Shown here: piece after piece, positions 16,203-24,388 of the stretch | Position numbering within the stretch: the first letter of the stretch is position 1 | How the letters are laid out: each line of letters starts with the position of its first letter | Assembly: GCA_021776055.1 (NCBI GenBank) | Contig: JAJFGP010000053.1 | Span: 1-42,053 of the forward strand | Direction: 5' to 3' | Source: Kiloniellaceae bacterium | GTDB lineage: Bacteria; Pseudomonadota; Alphaproteobacteria; Kiloniellales; J153 | DNA length: 42,053 nt | The notes under the pieces: model-generated | What the model saw: only the letters and a program-made list of their open reading frames with translations | Databases searched by the model: none | What the model was told of the DNA's origin: nothing | Translations under genes and position numbers: made by a program

Positions 16203-16626
16203 TACCCAAGAATCGGGACCTCCCAATGGCTCCTGTCTGGAACCCGAAGGCCGATACACCGCGGGCCCGGAGCAGGACCCTAAGCTCAGCATCGGCCACG
16301 CCTCATGCGCAGGCGAGAAGCGCGGCCACAGTCGAAAGGCGGGGGCATGCAAACCTGCCGGAGCCTTTCGAAACCGGCGGCAAAGCTCTGGGGACAGGAC
16401 TTGGCCGCCGCCACCAACTGCAAGACCCTGGCCGGGCCTTACACCTTCCGGTCGCCTGCTTTCGTACAGTCCTGCCCTTGGCCAAGGCCGGAATGGACGG
16501 CACAGCCACAGGCGGCCCGGTACATTCACGTACGCGATAACTGTGGCGCGCTGGATTTCGGCGAACAAGTGGAAACAAAGTATTCCAACGAGATTTCTGT
16601 GCATCGATTGCGCGTAATTTCACAAT

Positions 16627-16689
16627 GACTCCACAGATTTCCCACAGATTTATCCACATGACTTGGCAACTAGTTGTGACGTCTCGTCA
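16627..16689. promoter_or_regulatory. CCACA repeats with a perfect DnaA box, and two palindromes
   Basis: CCACA occurs at 16631, 16642 and 16654. The first two are within CCACAGATT direct repeats 11 bp apart; the third is in TTATCCACA (16650-16658), a consensus DnaA box. CAACTAGTTG (16667-16676) is a perfect palindrome, and TGACG-TCT-CGTCA (16677-16689) follows at once. They lie about 170-220 bp before the sdhC start and are probable protein-binding sites. The factor is unknown. Confidence 0.5.
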
Positions 16690-16744
16690 TTTCTACCGGT
16701 GCCGGGAGGTTGAACTGGCGCTGTCGGCTCTTCCGTGGGTGACG

Positions 16745-16773
16745 TTGACTAAGCAAGCAACGGGGTCTACATC
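16745..16773 (+). promoter_or_regulatory. Candidate sdhCDAB promoter
   Basis: TTGACT (16745-16750, 5/6 consensus) and TACATC (16768-16773, 3/6) are 17 bp apart, leaving a leader of roughly 75 nt before ATG 16855. The -35 is within CGTTGACTAAG, an 11-mer also present in the first operator of the MarR-GNAT gene. Confidence 0.4.
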
Positions 16774-16854
16774 AAGCACGTGGCGGTGATCGTACGGGCC
16801 GGGTTCCGGGTCGTTCCGCTGACAGCTCTCGTTATCTCCGGGAAGACACAACCG

Positions 16855-17274
16855 ATGAGCAGCCAAGACCACCCCCAAGGTCGTTCTCAAAGTCGACCAT
16901 TATCGCCGCACTTGCAGATTTATCGGCCGCAATACACCTCGGTGATCTCGATCTTCCATCGGATCACCGGCGTTGGCCTCTGGGCGGGGACGTTGCTTCT
17001 CGTCTATTGGTTGGTGGCCACGGCAACCGGCGCTGAAGCTTACGAAACGGCGCGCGATCTCATCGGTTCGTTCTTTGGACGGTTGTTTCTGTTCGGCTGG
17101 ACGTTGGCGCTGTTCTATCATCTGTGTAACGGCATCCGGCACTTGTTTTGGGATATCGGCGTCGGCTTGGAGTTGCGCGAGGCCTTCCGGTCCGGCATGG
17201 CGGTTCTCGCCGCGACCGTCATTCTAACAATGGTGACTTGGATCGCCGGCTATAGCGTGATGGGGGGCGGCTGA
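16855..17274 (+). CDS. sdhC: Succinate dehydrogenase cytochrome b556 subunit SdhC
   Basis: SdhC is a membrane anchor of complex II and contributes to heme b and quinone binding. It begins [33 protein letters not shown] and [12 protein letters not shown] are family signatures. Three transmembrane helices follow at about 35-57, 75-97 and 113-135 of 139 residues. The heme-ligand histidine is in [18 protein letters not shown] 16855 has GGGAAG 9 nt upstream; an in-frame extension to 16780 adds 25 residues without family support. sdhD begins directly after the stop, so the sdhCDAB operon is tightly packed. Confidence 0.94.
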   Translation: MSSQDHPQGRSQSRPLSPHLQIYRPQYTSVISIFHRITGVGLWAGTLLLVYWLVATATGAEAYETARDLIGSFFGRLFLFGWTLALFYHLCNGIRHLFWDIGVGLELREAFRSGMAVLAATVILTMVTWIAGYSVMGGG

Positions 17275-17655
17275 ATGGACCGGCGTACGGCGCTTGGCCG
17301 CGTTCGCGGCCTCGGATCGGCAAAGGATGGCCTGCACCATTGGTGGGCCGAGCGCCTCAGTGCCTTGGCCCTGGTTCCCTTGACCGTGTGGTTCGTCGCC
17401 TCGGTCGTCTCCATGGCCGGGGCCGACTACTATGCCATGCGCGATTGGCTCAGCAATCCGGTGGTCGCCGGCCTGCTGATTCTGGTGGTCGTCATGACCT
17501 TCTATCACGGGGCGCTCGCCGCCCAAGTGGTGATCGAGGACTACATCCACAACGAGCCGGTGAAGTGGTTCGCCTTGCTGGCGACCAAGGCCGCCTCGGT
17601 GCTGCTTGGATTGACCGGCGTGCTGGCGGTCCTCGTCGTTCTGTTCAAGGGCTAG
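17275..17655 (+). CDS. sdhD: Succinate dehydrogenase membrane anchor SdhD
   Basis: This is the second hydrophobic anchor of complex II, 126 residues with three helices at about 32-52, 61-82 and 99-122. The short basic N-terminus [40 protein letters not shown] is typical of alphaproteobacterial SdhD, with the quinone-site region near [10 protein letters not shown]. The conserved [22 protein letters not shown] carries the heme-side histidine. The ATG follows the sdhC TGA with no gap. sdhA begins 5 bp after its stop. Confidence 0.93.
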   Translation: MDRRTALGRVRGLGSAKDGLHHWWAERLSALALVPLTVWFVASVVSMAGADYYAMRDWLSNPVVAGLLILVVVMTFYHGALAAQVVIEDYIHNEPVKWFALLATKAASVLLGLTGVLAVLVVLFKG

Positions 17656-17660
17656 AGGTC

Positions 17661-19463
17661 ATGGGCAAGTCCTACGAGATCGTCGACCATACCCACGACG
17701 TTGTGGTCGTCGGCGCCGGCGGGGCGGGCTTGCGTGCCACTCTCGGCCTGGCCGAGGCGGGTCTGAAGACCGCCTGCATTACCAAGGTCTTTCCCACCCG
17801 CAGCCACACGGTCGCGGCGCAGGGCGGCATCTCCGCGGCCCTGGGCAATATGGGCGAAGACGACTGGCGTTGGCATGCCTACGATACGGTGAAGGGGTCG
17901 GACTGGCTCGGCGATCAGGACGCCATCGAGTACATGACTCGGGAAGCCGCTGACGCGGTTGTCGAGTTGGAACACTACGGTGTGCCCTTCTCGCGGACCG
18001 AAGCGGGCAAGATCTACCAGCGGCCCTTCGGCGGCATGACCACGCGCTTTGGCGAGGGCATTGCCCAGCGCACCTGTGCCGCCGCCGACCGGACCGGTCA
18101 TGCCATGCTGCACACCCTCTATCAGCAAAGCCTCAAGAACCAGGCGGAGTTCTTTATCGAGTACTTCGCCATCGATCTGATGATGGAAGACGGTGCCTGT
18201 CGCGGCGTGGTCGCCTGGAACCTGGACGACGGTACCATCCACCGTTTCCGGGCGAAGATGGTGATCATGGCAAGCGGCGGCTATGGCCGCGCCTACTTCT
18301 CTTGCACGGGGGCGCATACATGTACGGGTGACGGTGGCGGCATGGCTTTACGCGCCGGGTTGCCGTTGCAGGACATGGAATTCGTGCAGTTCCATCCCAC
18401 CGGCATCTATGGTGCCGGCTGCCTCATTACCGAGGGGGTGCGCGGCGAAGGCGGCTATCTGACGAATGCCGAGGGCGAGCGCTTCATGGAGCGCTATGCA
18501 CCGAGCGCCAAGGATCTGGCCAGCCGTGATGTGGTCAGCCGCTCCATGACCGTCGAAGTGCGCGAAGGCCGCGGCGTGGGCGCGGAGAAGGATCACATTC
18601 ATCTGCACATCGAGCATCTCGATCCGGCGATTATTCACGAGCGCCTGCCCGGCATCGCCGAATCGGCGCGCATTTTCGCCGGCATGGACGTGACCAAGGA
18701 GCCGATTCCGGTTCTCCCCACCTGCCACTACAACATGGGCGGCATCCCGGCGCGCTATACGGGTGAGGTGCTGAGCAAGGCGAGTGGGGCTGCTGGCGGC
18801 GAGTCCAGCGATTCAGTGGTTCCCGGCCTGATGGCGGTTGGTGAGGCGGCGTGTGTGTCGGTGCACGGGGCCAACCGGCTCGGCTCGAATTCGTTGCTCG
18901 ATCTTGTGGTCTTCGGGCGCGCCGCTGCCAAGCGATGCGCCGAGCTGATCAAGCCGGGTGAGGGGCACAGCCCATTGCCGGCGGACGCGGACGAGATGGC
19001 CTTAAATCGGCTGGACCGCTTCCGCCATGCCAAGGGCAGTACGCCGACCGCGCGCCTGCGCACCGAGATGCAGCGGGCGATGCAGGACCATGCCGCGGTC
19101 TTCCGTACCGGCGAGGTTCTGGAGCAAGGGTTGAAAGCGCTCGGTCAGACCTGGCGCCAGCGCGGGGACTTAGGCATCAAGGACCGCTCGCTCATTTGGA
19201 ACTCGGACCTGGTGGAAACCCTCGAACTCGACAACCTGTTGTTTCAGGCGGTGGTCACCATGGCCTCGGCCGTGAATCGGCGGGAAAGCCGGGGCGCCCA
19301 TGCGCGTGAAGATTTCCCCGATCGCGACGATAAGCGCTGGCTCAAGCACACTCTCGCCTGGTGCGACGAGGCGGGCGATGTGCGTATCGACTACCGCCCG
19401 GTGGAACTGCAACCGCAGACCAACCAAATCCAATCTTTCCCACCCAAGGCACGGGTCTACTAG
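17661..19463 (+). CDS. sdhA: Succinate dehydrogenase flavoprotein subunit SdhA
   Basis: SdhA carries covalent FAD and oxidises succinate to fumarate on the cytoplasmic face. From ATG 17661 the product is 600 residues, beginning [26 protein letters not shown]. The FAD-linked histidine lies in [11 protein letters not shown], followed by [58 protein letters not shown] and the active-site [15 protein letters not shown] are present. The C-terminus has the [16 protein letters not shown] helix and [17 protein letters not shown] lies just before the start. The frame stays open upstream to 17340 inside sdhD, but that part is out of frame with sdhD and without homology. Confidence 0.97.
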   Translation: MGKSYEIVDHTHDVVVVGAGGAGLRATLGLAEAGLKTACITKVFPTRSHTVAAQGGISAALGNMGEDDWRWHAYDTVKGSDWLGDQDAIEYMTREAADAVVELEHYGVPFSRTEAGKIYQRPFGGMTTRFGEGIAQRTCAAADRTGHAMLHTLYQQSLKNQAEFFIEYFAIDLMMEDGACRGVVAWNLDDGTIHRFRAKMVIMASGGYGRAYFSCTGAHTCTGDGGGMALRAGLPLQDMEFVQFHPTGIYGAGCLITEGVRGEGGYLTNAEGERFMERYAPSAKDLASRDVVSRSMTVEVREGRGVGAEKDHIHLHIEHLDPAIIHERLPGIAESARIFAGMDVTKEPIPVLPTCHYNMGGIPARYTGEVLSKASGAAGGESSDSVVPGLMAVGEAACVSVHGANRLGSNSLLDLVVFGRAAAKRCAELIKPGEGHSPLPADADEMALNRLDRFRHAKGSTPTARLRTEMQRAMQDHAAVFRTGEVLEQGLKALGQTWRQRGDLGIKDRSLIWNSDLVETLELDNLLFQAVVTMASAVNRRESRGAHAREDFPDRDDKRWLKHTLAWCDEAGDVRIDYRPVELQPQTNQIQSFPPKARVY

Positions 19464-19468
19464 TATCC

Positions 19469-20248
19469 ATGGTTGAATTCGCCCTACCGGCCAACTCGAA
19501 GATCAGCAAGGGTCAGCACCATCCCGCGCCCGATGGGGCGGCGCGGACGCGCACCTTCAAGGTGTATCGCTGGAACCCGGACGACGAGGCCAATCCGCGC
19601 GTGGATACCTACGATGTCGACCTGGCGACCTGCGGGCCGATGGTTCTCGATGCCCTGATCAAGATCAAGAACGAGATCGATTCGACTCTGACCTTCCGCC
19701 GCTCCTGCCGCGAGGGTGTGTGCGGCTCTTGCGCCATGAATATCGACGGCACCAACACGCTTGCCTGCACCAAGTTCATCGACGAGATCAAGGGCGAGGT
19801 GAAGGTCTATCCCCTGCCGCACCTGCCCGTGGTCAAGGATCTGGTACCCGATCTCAACCAGGCTTACGCGCAATATACCGACATCGAGCCGTGGCTGAAG
19901 ACGGTCTCTCCGGCGCCCGAGCGCGAGCGGCCGCAGAGCCCGGAGGAGCGGGCGAAACTGGATGGTCTGTGGGAATGCATCCTGTGCTTTTGCTGTTCTA
20001 CCAGTTGCCCAAGCTATTGGTGGAATGGCGATCGTTTTCTCGGCCCCGCCGTCTTGCTGCAGGCTTATCGCTGGATCGCCGACTCGCGCGATGAGGCGGC
20101 GGGCGAACGCCTCGATGCCCTGGAAGACCCCTTCCGCCTCTACCGCTGCCATACGATCATGAACTGCACCAACACCTGCCCGAAAAGCCTCAATCCAGCC
20201 AAAGCCATCGCTGAGATCAAGAAGCTGATGATCAAACGCCGCGGCTAA
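19469..20248 (+). CDS. sdhB: Succinate dehydrogenase iron-sulfur subunit SdhB
   Basis: SdhB relays electrons from FAD to quinone through three clusters. From ATG 19469 the product has 259 residues. The [2Fe-2S] ligands are in [21 protein letters not shown] (about 78-98). The [4Fe-4S]/[3Fe-4S] ligands are in [17 protein letters not shown] and [17 protein letters not shown]. The fifth position of CILCFCC is Phe, where Ala is commoner. The N-terminus [15 protein letters not shown] and [18 protein letters not shown] are alphaproteobacterial-like. The gene begins 5 bp after the sdhA stop and ends the operon; the PaiB-like gene follows after 16 bp. Confidence 0.97.
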   Translation: MVEFALPANSKISKGQHHPAPDGAARTRTFKVYRWNPDDEANPRVDTYDVDLATCGPMVLDALIKIKNEIDSTLTFRRSCREGVCGSCAMNIDGTNTLACTKFIDEIKGEVKVYPLPHLPVVKDLVPDLNQAYAQYTDIEPWLKTVSPAPERERPQSPEERAKLDGLWECILCFCCSTSCPSYWWNGDRFLGPAVLLQAYRWIADSRDEAAGERLDALEDPFRLYRCHTIMNCTNTCPKSLNPAKAIAEIKKLMIKRRG

Positions 20249-20264
20249 GCCCGAGCGCCGTCCC

Positions 20265-20912
20265 GTGTACATCCCCAAACCCTTCGTTCTGACCGACCAG
20301 GAAGAGATTCAGGCGGTCCTGCGTGATTATGCCTTTGCGGTTCTGGTGACCGCCGTCGACGGGGCGGCGCCGGTGGCCAGCCATCTCCCCATCGCCCATG
20401 CGCCGGATGAGGGGCCGAATGGCGTGCTGATCACCCACATGGCGCGGGCCAACCCGCAATGGCATGACCTGGTTCGCTTGCAAGAAGCGGGCGGCGAGGC
20501 GCTGGTGATCTTCCAGGGACCGCACGCCTATGTGTCGCCGCGCTGGTACGTCCACGGTCCGGCGGTGCCTACCTGGAATTACGTGGCCGTGCACGCTTAT
20601 GGCATACCGCGTCTGATCGAGGATGCGGTGCGGGTGCACCGCCTGCTGGCCGATCTGGCGGATACCTACGAGGCCGGCGCGGCCGAGCCCTGGCGGCTGA
20701 ATACGTTGGAGGAGTCTTACACGGCGCCCAAGATTCGCGGCATCGTCGCCTTCGAGATTCCCATCGCCCGGCTGGAGGCGAAGGCCAAGCTGAACCAAAA
20801 CAGGCACCCGGAGGACCAACAGGGAGTCATCGCCGCCTTGCACGACGGCAAAGACCCGCTGGGCCGCGAGGTGGCGAAGATGATGAAACGCCGCGAACCC
20901 AACCCGGACTAG
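20265..20912 (+). CDS. PaiB-like FMN-binding negative transcriptional regulator
   Basis: This 215-residue protein is of the PaiB/FMN-bind_2 family (split-barrel flavin fold), named after a Bacillus repressor of sporulation and protease genes; most homologues are untested. Family segments are MYIPKPFVLTDQEEI, FAVLVTAVDGAAPVASHLP, QGPHAYVSPRWY, VPTWNYVAVHAYG, and the C-terminal MLRGI-like PKIRGIVAFEIPIARLEAKAKLNQNR. PaiB-type proteins lack a clear HTH, so the regulator label is only a family name; it may be an FMN-linked enzyme. The start is GTG at 20265, 16 bp after sdhB, so read-through from the sdh operon is possible. Confidence 0.85.
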   Translation: MYIPKPFVLTDQEEIQAVLRDYAFAVLVTAVDGAAPVASHLPIAHAPDEGPNGVLITHMARANPQWHDLVRLQEAGGEALVIFQGPHAYVSPRWYVHGPAVPTWNYVAVHAYGIPRLIEDAVRVHRLLADLADTYEAGAAEPWRLNTLEESYTAPKIRGIVAFEIPIARLEAKAKLNQNRHPEDQQGVIAALHDGKDPLGREVAKMMKRREPNPD

Positions 20913-20916
20913 ACCG

Positions 20917-21966
20917 GTGGCGCGTACGCTTTCCGTCCGCTCCATGACCTGGCTGGGTTTTACCGGCCTCCTTATCGGTATCGGTGCGGTTACTTGGTTC
21001 AATCCGCCACCGTCACCGGGGGCGACGGCATCGCCGCCCGCCTTCGACGCGCAGGGGCATCGTGGGGCCCGCGGCCTTTATCCCGAGAACACCTTGCCTG
21101 GGTTTGCGGCGGCGCTGGCTATCGGGGTGACGACCTTGGAGATGGATGTCGGCCTCACGCGCGATGGCGTGCTGGTGGTCCACCACGACCGGCGCCTCGA
21201 TCCGCACCGCACGCGCGGATCGGACGGGGCCTGGATCGAGGAGCCGGCCCCGGCGATCTTCGCGTTGGATCATGCGGACCTTGCCACCTTTGACGTCGGC
21301 CGGGCCCGCCCGGATAGCCGGGTCGCCAAGCGTTTTCCCCAGCAGGCCGGCCTGGACGGTGTGACCATTCCCACCTTGGCCGAGGTTGTCGCGCTGGCCG
21401 AGGCGGCATCCGCTGGCACCATCCGCTACAATATCGAGACGAAGACGGCCCCCGACGCCCCGATGGAAACCGTAACGCCGGACGCCCTGGCCGAGGCCTT
21501 GGTATCCGCGATCCAAGCAACCGGTATTACCGAGCGGGCGACGATCCAGTCCTTCGACTGGCGCTCTTTGCGCCGCGCGCAAGCGATCGCTCCGGCCCTA
21601 CGCACGGTTTACCTGACGGCCGAGCAGTCCTGGCTAAACAACCTGGAGCGCGGCCAGCCCGGGGTCTCGCCGTGGACCGCCGGCATCGATCCGGACGACT
21701 ACGAGGCTTCGGTGCCGCGCACAATCGAGGCCGCCGGCGGTGCCGTCTGGTCGCCCTATTTCCGTGATCTGCGCGAAGCGGACCTGGCGGAGGCCAAACG
21801 CCTGGGTCTGCGCGTGGTGGTCTGGACCGTGAACGAGCCGGCGGATATGCGCTCTCTCATCGATCTCGGCGTTGATGGGATTATCACCGACTACCCAGAC
21901 CGCCTACGCGCCGTAATGGCCGAGCGCGATGTGCCCCTGCCGCCGGTCTTTCCTGCTGCTCAATAG
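20917..21966 (+). CDS. Membrane-anchored glycerophosphodiester phosphodiesterase
   Basis: The enzyme hydrolyses glycerophosphodiesters to glycerol-3-phosphate and an alcohol. A hydrophobic helix at about residues 10-28 acts as signal anchor or signal peptide, so the enzyme is probably periplasmic. The catalytic TIM-barrel begins AQGHRGARGLYPENTLPGF with His48 and Arg49, then TTLEMDVGLTRDG (Glu75, Asp77) and the second catalytic His90 in HHDRRLD. IPTLAEVVALAEA, YNIETKT, IQSFDW and VVWTVNEPADMRSLIDLGVDGIITDYPD close the barrel. The GTG start lies 4 bp after the PaiB-like stop; ATG 20944 is a possible shorter start. Its stop is 2 bp from that of DUF6494 on the other strand. Confidence 0.9.
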   Translation: MARTLSVRSMTWLGFTGLLIGIGAVTWFNPPPSPGATASPPAFDAQGHRGARGLYPENTLPGFAAALAIGVTTLEMDVGLTRDGVLVVHHDRRLDPHRTRGSDGAWIEEPAPAIFALDHADLATFDVGRARPDSRVAKRFPQQAGLDGVTIPTLAEVVALAEAASAGTIRYNIETKTAPDAPMETVTPDALAEALVSAIQATGITERATIQSFDWRSLRRAQAIAPALRTVYLTAEQSWLNNLERGQPGVSPWTAGIDPDDYEASVPRTIEAAGGAVWSPYFRDLREADLAEAKRLGLRVVVWTVNEPADMRSLIDLGVDGIITDYPDRLRAVMAERDVPLPPVFPAAQ

Positions 21967-21968
21967 GG

Positions 21969-22175
21969 TTATTCGAGCGCGATCTCGCCGTCGATATCGG
22001 TTTTCAGACCGACCCCGTCGAGGGTCAGCGTTACCTTGGCGCGCAAGGTCTCGGTCCCCTTTAGCTTGCCGCTATCCAGGGCCTCGCGCACCGCTTGGTC
22101 GATCTCCCGCTGCGAGGTGACGCCGACTTTCTTGAGGAACTTGCGTACCTCCATGTTGAAGATGTCTTCGTTCAT
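21969..22175 (-). CDS. DUF6494 family small protein (68 aa)
   Basis: The product starts MNEDIFNMEVRKFLKKVGVTS and continues with an amphipathic REIDQAVREALDSGKLKG helix and a beta-rich end, LRAKVTLTLDGVGLKTDIDGEIALE in part. This matches what I recall of DUF6494, a small alphaproteobacterial family of unknown function. GGAGG lies 6 nt before the ATG at 22175, which makes it the true start; an upstream in-frame extension to 22229 has no such site. It is divergent from the MepK-like gene. Confidence 0.8.
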   Translation of the reverse strand: MNEDIFNMEVRKFLKKVGVTSQREIDQAVREALDSGKLKGTETLRAKVTLTLDGVGLKTDIDGEIALE

Positions 22176-22298
22176 GCTGGCCTCCGGTATCGCTACGCGG
22201 CGTCTCGCCGCAGATTGCCTTGCGGGCAAGATAGCGGCTCGCGGCGCCCAGCGCCAAGGGGGGGCGCCAAGGGGGGCGCGTCAAGCAGATTGGTGAAT

Positions 22299-22328
22299 TT
22301 GCCGATCGCCCCGAATTCGGTCTAAGAT
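22299..22328 (+). promoter_or_regulatory. Candidate promoter of the MepK-like gene
   Basis: TTGCCG (22299-22304) and TAAGAT (22323-22328) are 18 bp apart, in the divergent region before ATG 22387. Each hexamer matches consensus only 4/6. GGAGG at about 10 nt before the ATG is a good ribosome binding site. Confidence 0.35.
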
Positions 22329-22386
22329 CAAAAAAACAACCGAACCGGCGATAAGACCGGAACGGAAAAACAGGGCGGAGGTCAGG

Positions 22387-22926
22387 ATGACGAACGCGGC
22401 GACTCGCCGGCGGTTCTTGGCATTTTCATTGGCTGCGGCGAGCGCTGTGGTGGCGCGGCCGTCGATCGTGCTGGCCCATGCGAAGGAGCGCTCGATCGCG
22501 CTCTACAACGCGCATACGGGCGAATCGGTCAAGACCGTGTATTGGGCGAACGGCGACTACGTGGACGACGGCTTGGTGGAGATTAGCCGTCTGCTGCGCG
22601 ACTATCGGACCGAGGATGTCATTCCCTTCGACCCGCGCTTGATCGATATGCTGTATCGCCTGTGCCGCAAGGTCGGCACCCGCCGGCCCTATTTCGTGAT
22701 GTCCGGCTACCGCTCGCCCATAACCAACGAAATCCTGCGCAAAAACGACAACCGTGTGGCCAAGAACAGCTATCACATGCGCGGCATGGCGGTGGATGCA
22801 TACCTGCCCAAGGTGCCATTGAAGACGCTGCAGCGTGCCGCCCTATCGTTGCGTGCCGGCGGTGTCGGGTATTACCCGAAGACCGGGTTCCTACACCTGG
22901 ATTCCGGCCGCGTCCGATCCTGGTAG
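22387..22926 (+). CDS. MepK/YcbK-like murein endopeptidase (DUF882)
   Basis: The family cleaves mDAP-mDAP cross-links or related peptide bonds of peptidoglycan in the periplasm. The 179-residue product has an N-terminal Tat-like signal (TRRRFLAFSLAAASA, one Arg short of a strict twin-arginine consensus before F). The mature part has GESVKTVYWANGDYVDDGLVEISRLLRDYRT and FVMSGYRSPITNEILR. The M15-type zinc ligands are His130 (SYHMRGMAVD), Asp137 and His170 (GFLHLDSG). The length and spacing match E. coli MepK. It is read alone, with an oxidoreductase gene 33 bp downstream. Confidence 0.9.
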   Translation: MTNAATRRRFLAFSLAAASAVVARPSIVLAHAKERSIALYNAHTGESVKTVYWANGDYVDDGLVEISRLLRDYRTEDVIPFDPRLIDMLYRLCRKVGTRRPYFVMSGYRSPITNEILRKNDNRVAKNSYHMRGMAVDAYLPKVPLKTLQRAALSLRAGGVGYYPKTGFLHLDSGRVRSW

Positions 22927-22959
22927 GCCGGCGGGTGGTGCCGGCCCGGGGCTGATTTC

Positions 22960-24321
22960 ATGAATCTGCATCGTCTATTGTGCCAGCGCGCCGAAATCGG
23001 GCGCCCGATTCGCGTCGGCCTAATCGGTGCCGGCAAGTTCGGCGCCATGTTCCTGGCCCAGGCGCGGTTGACCCCTGGCCTACATGTTCTCGGTGTGGCG
23101 GATTTAGAGCCGGCGCGTGCCAAGGCGGCGCTGGCGACAACCGGATGGCCGGCGGCACAGACATCGGCATCGTCGTTTGCGCGGGCGTTGGAAAGTGGTG
23201 AAACCCATGTCAGTGACGACGCTCAAGCGCTGATCGCCGCTGCCGGCCTGGACGTGGTGGTCGAAGCGACCGGCCATCCGGCTGCGGGTATTCGGCACGC
23301 CCGTTTGTGCCGCACCCATGGCCGGCATCTGATCATGGTCAACGTCGAGGCGGATGCCCTGGCCGGGCCGCTGCTTGCGCGCGAGGCGGCGGCGGCCGGG
23401 CTTGTTTATTCGTTGGCCTATGGCGATCAGCCGGCGCTCATCTGTGAATTGGTGGATTGGGCGCGCGCTTGCGGCCTGCCCGTCATCGCTGCCGGCAAGG
23501 GCACCAAGTATCTTCCCACCTACCATGCCTCAACGCCGGAGACCGTGTGGGAGTTCTACGGCCTAACACCGGAGCAGGCCGCGGCGGCCGGCATGAATCC
23601 GAAGATGTTCAACTCGTTCTTGGATGGCACTAAATCGGGGATCGAAATGGCGGCGGTGGCCAATGCCACGGACCTTACGCCGGCCCCGGATGGTTTGGCA
23701 TTCCCGCCGTGCGGTTCGGACGACCTTGCCACACGCCTGCGCCCGCGGGCCGATGGCGGCATCTTGCACCACGCGGGCCAGGTTGAGGTCGTTTCCAGCC
23801 TCAATCGCGATGGCAGCGTGGTGGCGCGTGACCTGCGTTGGGGTGTGTATGTGGTTTTCGCCGCGCCGAGCGACTATACCGCCCACTGCTTTGCTGAATA
23901 TGGTCTGGTCACCAGTGCCGACGGCCAGGTGAGTGCCCTTTATCGGCCTTGTCATCTCATTGGCCTGGAACTGGGTATCTCGGTTGCCAGTGTCGCCCTG
24001 CGCGGCGAGGCAACCGGGGCGCCAACAGGTTTTCGTGGCGACGTAGTGGCCACCGCCAAGCGAAACCTGGCGGCGGGCGAAGTCTTGGATGGCGAGGGCG
24101 GCACCACGGTCTGGGGAGTGCTAATGCCGGCCGCCGACAGCCTTTCGATCGGCGCTCTCCCCATCGGTTTAGCTCAAGGGGTTACCTTGAGTCGCCCGGT
24201 GGCTGCCGGAGGGCCGGTGCACTGGTCGGATGTGACCACCGATGCCGCGGACGAAGCGGTCCAGGTGCGCCGTGCCATGGAAGAGCTCTTTGCAGCAGAC
24301 GGGCGCGATGCCGCCGAATAG
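22960..24321 (+). CDS. NAD(P)-dependent oxidoreductase with C-terminal SAF domain
   Basis: This 453-residue protein begins with a Rossmann motif (RVGLIGAGKFGAMFLAQA, about 18-35) and a homoserine-dehydrogenase-like fold: DVVVEATGHPAAGIRHA, HLIMVNVEADALAGPLL, VYSLAYGDQPALICELVDWARACGLPVIAAGKGTKYLP. The C-terminal part (about 360-430) is a SAF-like domain with VATAKRNLAAGEVLDGEGGTTVWG. This two-domain family is found in sugar-acid and sugar-alcohol catabolic clusters, where it acts on branched or short-chain sugar derivatives, but the substrate here cannot be read from sequence. An SDR follows after 67 bp on the same strand and may act in the same route. Confidence 0.82.
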   Translation: MNLHRLLCQRAEIGRPIRVGLIGAGKFGAMFLAQARLTPGLHVLGVADLEPARAKAALATTGWPAAQTSASSFARALESGETHVSDDAQALIAAAGLDVVVEATGHPAAGIRHARLCRTHGRHLIMVNVEADALAGPLLAREAAAAGLVYSLAYGDQPALICELVDWARACGLPVIAAGKGTKYLPTYHASTPETVWEFYGLTPEQAAAAGMNPKMFNSFLDGTKSGIEMAAVANATDLTPAPDGLAFPPCGSDDLATRLRPRADGGILHHAGQVEVVSSLNRDGSVVARDLRWGVYVVFAAPSDYTAHCFAEYGLVTSADGQVSALYRPCHLIGLELGISVASVALRGEATGAPTGFRGDVVATAKRNLAAGEVLDGEGGTTVWGVLMPAADSLSIGALPIGLAQGVTLSRPVAAGGPVHWSDVTTDAADEAVQVRRAMEELFAADGRDAAE

Positions 24322-24388
24322 ATGCCGCATTGCCAGGTTCGCGCGCGGTCCGTAATCTTCCCATCTCAAATTTCCTCGTGGGGAATCG

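Larger units (their letters stand above)
15842..16854. other. 1-kb region without a convincing gene upstream of sdhC
   Basis: This is the largest gap in the window. Several overlapping frames of 60-214 codons occur on both strands, none with a recognisable domain, and the codon use is not that of the neighbours. Structure seen: CCCGAT-CCC-ATCGGG (16019-16033); GCAATTCCG-GGG-CGGAATTGC (16038-16058, perfect); a 13-bp tandem repeat (16168-16202); and an AT-richer end with CCACAGATTT repeats and palindromes (16627-16689). It could hold a non-coding RNA, an old pseudogene, or just a long regulatory leader. Confidence 0.6.

Noticed and set aside
15899-16617. Three overlapping frames of 208-214 codons on both strands in the gap before sdhC
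   Set aside because: Their translations are Arg/Pro/Ser-rich, show no domain, overlap each other on both strands and have no good ribosome binding sites. They look like chance open frames of GC-rich DNA.
16347-16628. Possible 93-residue protein starting MQTCRSLSKP after GGCGGGGG
   Set aside because: It has the best local ribosome binding site, and an end that is not low-complexity, but no family is recognised and codon use is weaker than in neighbours. Not enough to call a gene.
15842-16640. RNase P RNA, tmRNA, 6S or SRP RNA in the gap
   Set aside because: I looked for their conserved cores (GAGGAAAGTCCGGGC-like, GGTTCGAATCC-CCA and similar) and did not find them.
16650-16658. Consensus DnaA box suggesting a replication origin
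   Set aside because: Only one perfect box is present, with two poor ones. There is no AT-rich unwinding element and no origin-linked genes such as hemE, parA or dnaA nearby.
17340-17660. Upstream extension of the sdhA reading frame
   Set aside because: It lies entirely in sdhD in another frame. ATG 17661 has GAGG and matches the SdhA family start.
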